A stretch of 55,500 bases of DNA from an uncultured Leuconostoc sp. (GTDB lineage: Bacteria > Bacillota > Bacilli > Lactobacillales > Lactobacillaceae). The notes beneath the pieces were generated by a model that worked only from the letters and a program-made list of their open reading frames with translations, was not told where the DNA came from and searched no databases. The translations under genes and the position numbers were made by a program. The DNA lies in NCBI RefSeq assembly GCF_946222815.1, contig NZ_CAMJRK010000001.1, forward strand, positions 1 to 55,500. Reading direction: 5' to 3'. Of the stretch, positions 50,932 through 55,500 are shown in pieces; the stretch's first letter is position 1; each line of letters starts with the position of its first letter.

Positions 50932-51600
50932 ATGACTTTTTCAGAAGATGTATTAAAACGTGCACAGCCAATGATGGCCGCCATTATGGTGCATCCGTTT
51001 GTTCAAGGTATTGCAGGTGGGACTGTCCCCGATGCCGTTTTAAATTATTACGTGGAACAAGACGAACATTATTTAAAAGACTATTTGCAAGTTACTGCAC
51101 TGACAGTAACAAAAACAACTGATGCAGACGATATTGCGCGCCTCTTAGAAACAGCACAATTCGTCAGTAACGAATCCAAAGCCCATGAAGTGATGTTAGC
51201 TATTACTGGTCATCAGGTTGAAGATTGGCGCCGTAGTCCTGATACACAGCTGTATACGGACCACATGTACACTTCCGCCTACCATGGTACTTATGCTGAT
51301 GCAATCGCTGTTTTGTTACCATGTGCTTGGAGTTATGGTGTTATTGGCAGTAAACTTGTGTCGCAAGGTGCCAATAACGAGGCCAATCCATTGAAAGAAT
51401 GGATCGAACTCTATGCACCACAAGAAGATGATACCATCGATTACAATGCTTGGCGTTTTGACGCCTTAGATCGTGCTGTTGCTAATCTTAATGATAGCCA
51501 AAAAGAACATGTTGCTCAAACTTTTTTGAAAAGTTTAGAAATGGAGTGGCGTTTCTGGGAAGCTGCTTGGAAACAGACACAATGGCAGTTTGAATTTTAA
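50932..51600 (+). CDS. tenA: Aminopyrimidine aminohydrolase / thiaminase II TenA
   Basis: A 222-residue helical enzyme that hydrolyses amino-HMP (and thiamine in vitro), salvaging thiamine degradation products. The expected residues are visible: Asp44 in YVEQDEHYL, the catalytic Cys131 in LLPCAWSYGVIG, and a C-terminal Glu in LKSLEMEWRFWEAAW. It is the last gene of the TPP-controlled operon, so imported pyrimidines from YkoEDC are processed by it. AGAGGATAACTTT precedes the ATG. Confidence 0.95.
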   Translation: MTFSEDVLKRAQPMMAAIMVHPFVQGIAGGTVPDAVLNYYVEQDEHYLKDYLQVTALTVTKTTDADDIARLLETAQFVSNESKAHEVMLAITGHQVEDWRRSPDTQLYTDHMYTSAYHGTYADAIAVLLPCAWSYGVIGSKLVSQGANNEANPLKEWIELYAPQEDDTIDYNAWRFDALDRAVANLNDSQKEHVAQTFLKSLEMEWRFWEAAWKQTQWQFEF

Positions 51601-51608
51601 ATGAATCA

Positions 51609-51668
51609 GAAAAAATGATTAACAGTCTTAGAGAGTAACTATCTCAAAAGTGTATTAATCATTTTTTG
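51609..51668. terminator. Terminator between tenA and alsD
   Basis: AAAAAATGATTAA / TTAATCATTTTTT stem with an inner hairpin (TTAGAGAGT / ACTATCTCAA region), usable on both strands. Confidence 0.85.
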
Positions 51669-51692
51669 TTTGTCACATGATAAACTCACTAT

Positions 51693-52394
51693 TTACCTCT
51701 CAGCTTGTTCAATAGCTGCCCGAATATCACTAATATCTGGTTGATGATTTAAAAATTCTTCATTATTGATAGGCAATACAATATTAAGTTGATTAAAAAT
51801 ATCTATTACACCATCCATATCGCTCGCTTCAAAATCCAGCACATGACCGCCAATATTAAAATCATCACTCACAAAATGTAAATGCCAACCGTTAGCCATA
51901 ATACCTGTGTACAAATCGGGTCCGTAATCACCGACTAACGTTCCTGTAATATTTTTATAGTCGTAAATTGGTTGCGTTTCACTAACGGTCACAAAATCTG
52001 GATACGGCTTACTTTGCTTTGGAGCTACTCGAACTTTCAATGTTTGAAATGTACCATGTATTTTAATACTAGCGGGGACATTTTTGATTGCGCTTAACGA
52101 TGCACTCATTTTTTTTAAAGTCCAGTCAGTTTGTTCAATCTGAACTTGATTCTCTGAGTCAAAATGAACTGATATAAACGGTGTTTCTAAACTCAAATCA
52201 ACAATCTTTTTCGTTTGTCCATCAGAGGTAGTTTGGTAAACATTCCCGTCTAGTACTGTCACTTCACCATCTAATTTATCCATGGTTCCAACACCAGTAT
52301 GTCCATGTTCTAAGACATCTTTTATCGTGGTTGTACCATCATATAAACCTGCCATAATCAATTCTAGTGTGCCATGTTGATATAATTTACTCAT
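51693..52394 (-). CDS. alsD: Alpha-acetolactate decarboxylase
   Basis: A 233-residue zinc enzyme that turns acetolactate into acetoin, part of pyruvate overflow and the diacetyl/acetoin pathway. Motifs include LELIMAGLYDGTTTI at the N-terminus, HGHTGVGTMDKLDGEVTVLDGNVYQ, and the zinc-binding GWHLHFVSDDFNIGGHVLDF near residue 168. Length is standard. No alsS is adjacent. GGAGCAGTTATAT precedes the start. Confidence 0.96.
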   Translation of the reverse strand: MSKLYQHGTLELIMAGLYDGTTTIKDVLEHGHTGVGTMDKLDGEVTVLDGNVYQTTSDGQTKKIVDLSLETPFISVHFDSENQVQIEQTDWTLKKMSASLSAIKNVPASIKIHGTFQTLKVRVAPKQSKPYPDFVTVSETQPIYDYKNITGTLVGDYGPDLYTGIMANGWHLHFVSDDFNIGGHVLDFEASDMDGVIDIFNQLNIVLPINNEEFLNHQPDISDIRAAIEQAER

Positions 52395-52598
52395 ATATAA
52401 CTGCTCCTTACGTGATCAACTTTATATCATATTATTGCTTACTTAAAGTAAACAACATTTAAATTAAATACACATTAACCACTAGTCAGTACCTCTAATT
52501 TGACTGAATAACAGCTATTCATATTATCGCTAAAAAATCATTTCTCGCGCGCACAAGAATTGCGTACTACATAGATAGTAGGATTATTAATTTTAAAG

Positions 52599-52624
52599 AA
52601 CGCTTGATCATATGGTCAAGCGTT
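52599..52624 (-). terminator. Probable weak terminator of topB, overlapping the stop codon
   Basis: AACGCTTGA-CCATATGA-TCAAGCGTT palindrome (about 10-bp stem) followed on minus by TTCTTTAAAATT, a poor T-tract. The stop codon of topB lies within the hairpin. Confidence 0.5.
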
Positions 52625-54697
52625 TTCTGGCTTAGGATTCAACTTAAACCCATAAAACACACTGCCTTTAAATGTTTGCTTTGACATTTTACCACTCGCA
52701 GTATAGGTCTTACCGCGTTTTGATTTTGCATCAAAACTGATATCATCCCCATTTAATAGCTTGACCAGTTCATCAGCTGTAAAAGTATGCCCGCTCCATG
52801 ATTTGGCAAAGGTAATTTCTTCACCTTTAAATATACCAGTCGTTTTTTCGGTAACTTGTCTTTTTGGCGCAGGTTTTGGCTTGCCTAATAAGGATTCGAG
52901 GTCATCAGCATTCGACAGCATAATCGGCATGTCATGTTCAACGACTTGTGTAATCGAATCAAGTAATTTAGGCATCGTGATTTCAAATTGACCGACCTGG
53001 TCCATCATTTCAAATAAGCGCTTGGTAATTTTAGGCGACGCAATCCATGTATCTTTCACCATTACTGCCGACACATTCCCTGTTTCAGTTAACGTTAACT
53101 TGCCACGTGTTTCTTTGATCATCGATTTTGTGCCGCGACTCATGTCAGATAACGTTGATACTCGTGTGGCACCAGTCCCGACATGGTGCTTTTCTAGGAA
53201 TGCCATAATCCATTTAGTAGTCGGTGTTTGTGGCTTTTTGTTCGCCCCTTCATACAAATAAGGTTGCGCAATTGGTCCTAACTGCCCAGTATTATCATCT
53301 TCGCTGTCTTCTTCAACCTTAATCGCCCGCTGAGAATCGTAAACCGCTTTGAAGTTCATTTCAATTGGTATATTAAAAGCTGTTTTGAATAGTGGATAAT
53401 CTTCCAAATCGGCTGTCACATGATCATAAACATAGTCTTCAGCGAGCATGGCTAGATAGTTTTTAGCTAAAATATCATAAATTGCTTGTGCACTTGGTCC
53501 AAATTTGGTTAAACTTGCTAAGCTTGTTGGTAGGTTTTCGCCAGGTCGGTTGGCACCGTGAGCACCTTCCTTTTTGACATGTGTTGGACGCGGTTGGCGG
53601 TGCGTTAACAAGCTTGTATCAACATGAACGAGCTGTGCAATCTGGTCAATTTTAGGTAGTAAGTCATTAAATTGTTCCGGCGTCACAGTTTTATCTTCTG
53701 TACGTGGATAAGACACCACTTGTGCTTCGTACATTTTTTGATAAGTGCTCAAAACTTCCTTTGATGAAAAACCACGTGGCGCTAGAATAGAAGCTAAGCC
53801 TGCTAAATCAAGCAATTTTCCAGGCGCCTGCGTACGTGTTTGGTGTTTTTCATTAGCAACTGCACTCTCATGATATTGCGCCATATCCTTTTGCGCATCA
53901 GCTTTTGTTGAAAAACGCCAAGGTATAACATCACCATCTGGTGTCACGCGACCAAAAATATGACCAGCTGGGTCCTTAAATTTGACTTCAAAGTAAGGTT
54001 TCTTTACATAATTTTTAATAGCTAGTAGTTGGGCATATATTTGCCAAACAATGACCGATTTCAAACGACCTTCACGCGCAACCACTTTAAACCCCTGCTT
54101 TTTGGCAGCAGTCGTCGCAATTCGTGTGAGTTGCATTGACGCAAAATCCCAACGGTTACGACTCTCGCCTTTAATATACTCTCCGTCTTGCTGCTTGTCT
54201 GAGACGTCACGCAAATTCATCATGGCTGTTTTAATGCCTGTTGCGGACTCATCCATAAAATTGACTCGTAGCACTTGACCACGCCATTTAATCGCGTCTA
54301 ATGCCTCCCATGCCAATAATTCGCCTTCACCTGATGGATCCGTGTCAGTCGCAATCACAATGGCATCATAACCTGTCTTGGCTTCTTTTTTAAGCTCATC
54401 AATTAATTTTTTAGTCGATTCAACCCTACCAGTACGCATGTTACGCTGACGAATATACGTGCGTTCCCAAGAAAAATCATTTAAATCCCATGGTAAATGC
54501 TTGACTAACCAAGATTTATATTGTTTTTTCAAATCTTCTGCAACCATTTCTTCGGGGTCTTTGAGTGTCATAACGTGTCCGCGAAGATTGGCAATTTTGT
54601 AGGTGAAATTGTTAAATGTCCCTGTTTTTCCGCCCAATGCTTTGCCAAAATTGGCCGCTGCTGAGGGCTTTTCAGTTAAAATAAGGTAGTTAGGCAT
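52616..54697 (-). CDS. topB: DNA topoisomerase III
   Basis: A 693-residue type IA topoisomerase. The Toprim domain has LILTEKPSAAANFGKALGG and ATDTDPSGEGELLAWEAL; the cleavage domain holds the catalytic tyrosine in VVSYPRTEDKTVTPEQF. No zinc fingers are seen; the C-terminus has a TopIII repeat (TGIFKGEEITFAKSWSGHTFT, ending with FYGFKLNPKPENA). It would decatenate single-stranded or nicked DNA. Such genes can be chromosomal or mobile; the flanking genes here are ordinary, so I read it as chromosomal. Confidence 0.93.
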   Translation of the reverse strand: MPNYLILTEKPSAAANFGKALGGKTGTFNNFTYKIANLRGHVMTLKDPEEMVAEDLKKQYKSWLVKHLPWDLNDFSWERTYIRQRNMRTGRVESTKKLIDELKKEAKTGYDAIVIATDTDPSGEGELLAWEALDAIKWRGQVLRVNFMDESATGIKTAMMNLRDVSDKQQDGEYIKGESRNRWDFASMQLTRIATTAAKKQGFKVVAREGRLKSVIVWQIYAQLLAIKNYVKKPYFEVKFKDPAGHIFGRVTPDGDVIPWRFSTKADAQKDMAQYHESAVANEKHQTRTQAPGKLLDLAGLASILAPRGFSSKEVLSTYQKMYEAQVVSYPRTEDKTVTPEQFNDLLPKIDQIAQLVHVDTSLLTHRQPRPTHVKKEGAHGANRPGENLPTSLASLTKFGPSAQAIYDILAKNYLAMLAEDYVYDHVTADLEDYPLFKTAFNIPIEMNFKAVYDSQRAIKVEEDSEDDNTGQLGPIAQPYLYEGANKKPQTPTTKWIMAFLEKHHVGTGATRVSTLSDMSRGTKSMIKETRGKLTLTETGNVSAVMVKDTWIASPKITKRLFEMMDQVGQFEITMPKLLDSITQVVEHDMPIMLSNADDLESLLGKPKPAPKRQVTEKTTGIFKGEEITFAKSWSGHTFTADELVKLLNGDDISFDAKSKRGKTYTASGKMSKQTFKGSVFYGFKLNPKPENA

Positions 54698-54829
54698 AAG
54701 TTATGTTGTCATATCTTTCTTGAATTATCTCTCTTAATTTTAACAGATTACGGGCATGTTCGGGTAAGTTGTACGTTGTTGATTTGTCATGTATACTTGT
54801 TAATATAACTATTAATAAAAGGATATCTC

Positions 54830-55072
54830 ATGCCAACAACACTCATCATTGTACTAATTTTTATCGCACTTTGTTCAACATCCGTTTACCGCAACTCAAA
54901 ATTTGCGCTTGCAATTAAACCCTATCGTGGCTATGTTGTCACATTAGTAGGCATCGGTTTATTGCTATATGGGGTTTTAAATTCAGCGATTCCTAACTTT
55001 TTTATGTTTCCGGTTGCGTTTATTATGATTGGTCTATTTTACATGGTTAAAGATCATAAAAGGACCAATTAG
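54830..55072 (+). CDS. Small membrane protein, 80 residues
   Basis: Not recognised beyond a DUF3953-like look. Three hydrophobic stretches are visible (about 4-18, 34-50 and 56-73), with a charged KDHKRTN end. TAAAAGGATATCTC precedes the ATG, a strong ribosome binding site. It is divergent from topB and convergent with the next gene. Confidence 0.75.
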   Translation: MPTTLIIVLIFIALCSTSVYRNSKFALAIKPYRGYVVTLVGIGLLLYGVLNSAIPNFFMFPVAFIMIGLFYMVKDHKRTN

Positions 55073-55117
55073 GCATTTTAACGCGATAATTCGAACCACA
55101 TAAAAGTGATATGATTT

Positions 55118-55500
55118 TCAAATATAGGCATTATTGTCGCTTGTCGTGGCTAAGTTTATGGGAGAAAGCGTTCTGGTTTTATAAAAAATATTTGTTATCT
55201 CCTCAACACTTCTTGGTTCTGTTTCAAAAACCCATATTTTTATAATAGCAACCGTCGAGTTCAATAGTAATGTTTGACTATATTCATTGGGTATTGATGG
55301 ATTAAAGCAATTATATTTTTTAATAAATACTGTCATTGCCCCTTCAAATTGCTTCAAAAATAAGTCATCTAGCAGGACTATTTTAAAAGTCAACATATTA
55401 TCATCAATATATTTGAATATATTTGCTATGCCTTCACCCAATCCACAGGCTACAAAATCATAAATAAGTTTCTTTTTAAAGCCATCTAACAGTTCTTGCT
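55118..55500 (-). CDS. TetR-like regulator, C-terminal part (truncated by the window edge)
   Basis: The open frame continues past 55500, so the N-terminus is not seen. The 127 visible residues are helical with the pattern LLDDLFLKQFEGAMTVFIKKY ... SQTLLLNSTVAIIKIWVFETEPRSVEEITNIFYKT, which resembles the ligand-binding and dimerisation part of TetR/AcrR regulators, where I-x-x-W and an acid-rich EEI near the end are common. No DNA-binding domain can be checked, so the assignment is tentative. Confidence 0.5.
   Translation of the reverse strand, partial: QELLDGFKKKLIYDFVACGLGEGIANIFKYIDDNMLTFKIVLLDDLFLKQFEGAMTVFIKKYNCFNPSIPNEYSQTLLLNSTVAIIKIWVFETEPRSVEEITNIFYKTRTLSPINLATTSDNNAYI

Noticed and set aside
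52616..54697. Topoisomerase III as a sign of an integrative element
   Set aside because: No integrase, relaxase, conjugation genes or attachment repeats nearby; flanks are ordinary chromosomal genes.
1..55500. CRISPR arrays, prophage, rRNA operon or intact transposase
   Set aside because: No regularly spaced repeats, phage structural genes, rRNA or transposase frames were seen on either strand.

Overview
The window is AT-rich Gram-positive DNA with strong AGGAGG-type ribosome binding sites and sigma-A promoters. It most likely comes from Leuconostoc or a close relative in the Lactobacillaceae. The basis is an archaeal-type phosphoenolpyruvate carboxylase, a gatCAB amidotransferase operon, T-box and riboswitch control of methionine genes, acetolactate decarboxylase, and gene orders typical of lactic acid bacteria (tatD-rnmV-rsmA-veg, efp-asp23-nusB, comEA-comEC-holA). 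No prophage, CRISPR array, intact insertion sequence or rRNA operon is seen, so this is mainly core chromosome.

Layout. 1-4690 (minus): gatC-gatA-gatB, a diacylglycerol kinase and the start of an rRNA methyltransferase. 4790-5487 (plus): rpsO and rpsT. 5558-9475 (minus): comEA-comEC-holA, preceded at 9502-9743 by an unassigned structured RNA with its own promoter and terminator. 9844-13100: two unknown genes, an IS-like palindromic element, glmU and purR. 13170-15509: a metal-type ABC transporter whose binding protein has lost its expected histidine ligands. 15559-21072 (minus): veg, rsmA, rnmV, tatD, nusB, asp23, efp, a MarR regulator and a LOG protein. 21227-25862 (plus): rpoY-rnjA, ppcA and a lipid kinase. 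25913-28240 (minus): metK under an S-box riboswitch, followed by an ADP-ribosylhydrolase-fold protein without its metal-binding aspartates.

28405-38974 is rich in metal homeostasis. A cysteine-free PerR-like regulator (32338) is divergent from two VIT/CCC1 transporters, with two PerR-like boxes between them. A P-type cation ATPase (33296) sits behind a yybP-ykoY (manganese) riboswitch and is followed by an unknown helical protein. 38975-44345 is a methionine uptake operon (metQ-metQ-M20 peptidase-metN-metI) under a T-box with a Met specifier. 44536-46500 is nagA-nagR with a NagR-like operator inside its promoter. Next come a PgpA-like phosphatase, tRNA-Gln, a 35-codon gene, a GNAT acetyltransferase, a TPP riboswitch with ykoE-ykoD-ykoC-tenA, alsD, a topoisomerase III, a small membrane protein and a cut-off TetR-like gene.

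Together the window shows three metabolite or metal riboswitches (SAM, Mn, TPP), one T-box and two protein-operator circuits. The least explained items are the RNA before comEA, the zinc-site-less PerR with its two operators, the metal-ligand-less ADP-ribosylhydrolase and ZnuA homologues, and the unknown gene downstream of the riboswitch-controlled ATPase. All assignments are by reading sequence and motifs; no search or folding program was run.
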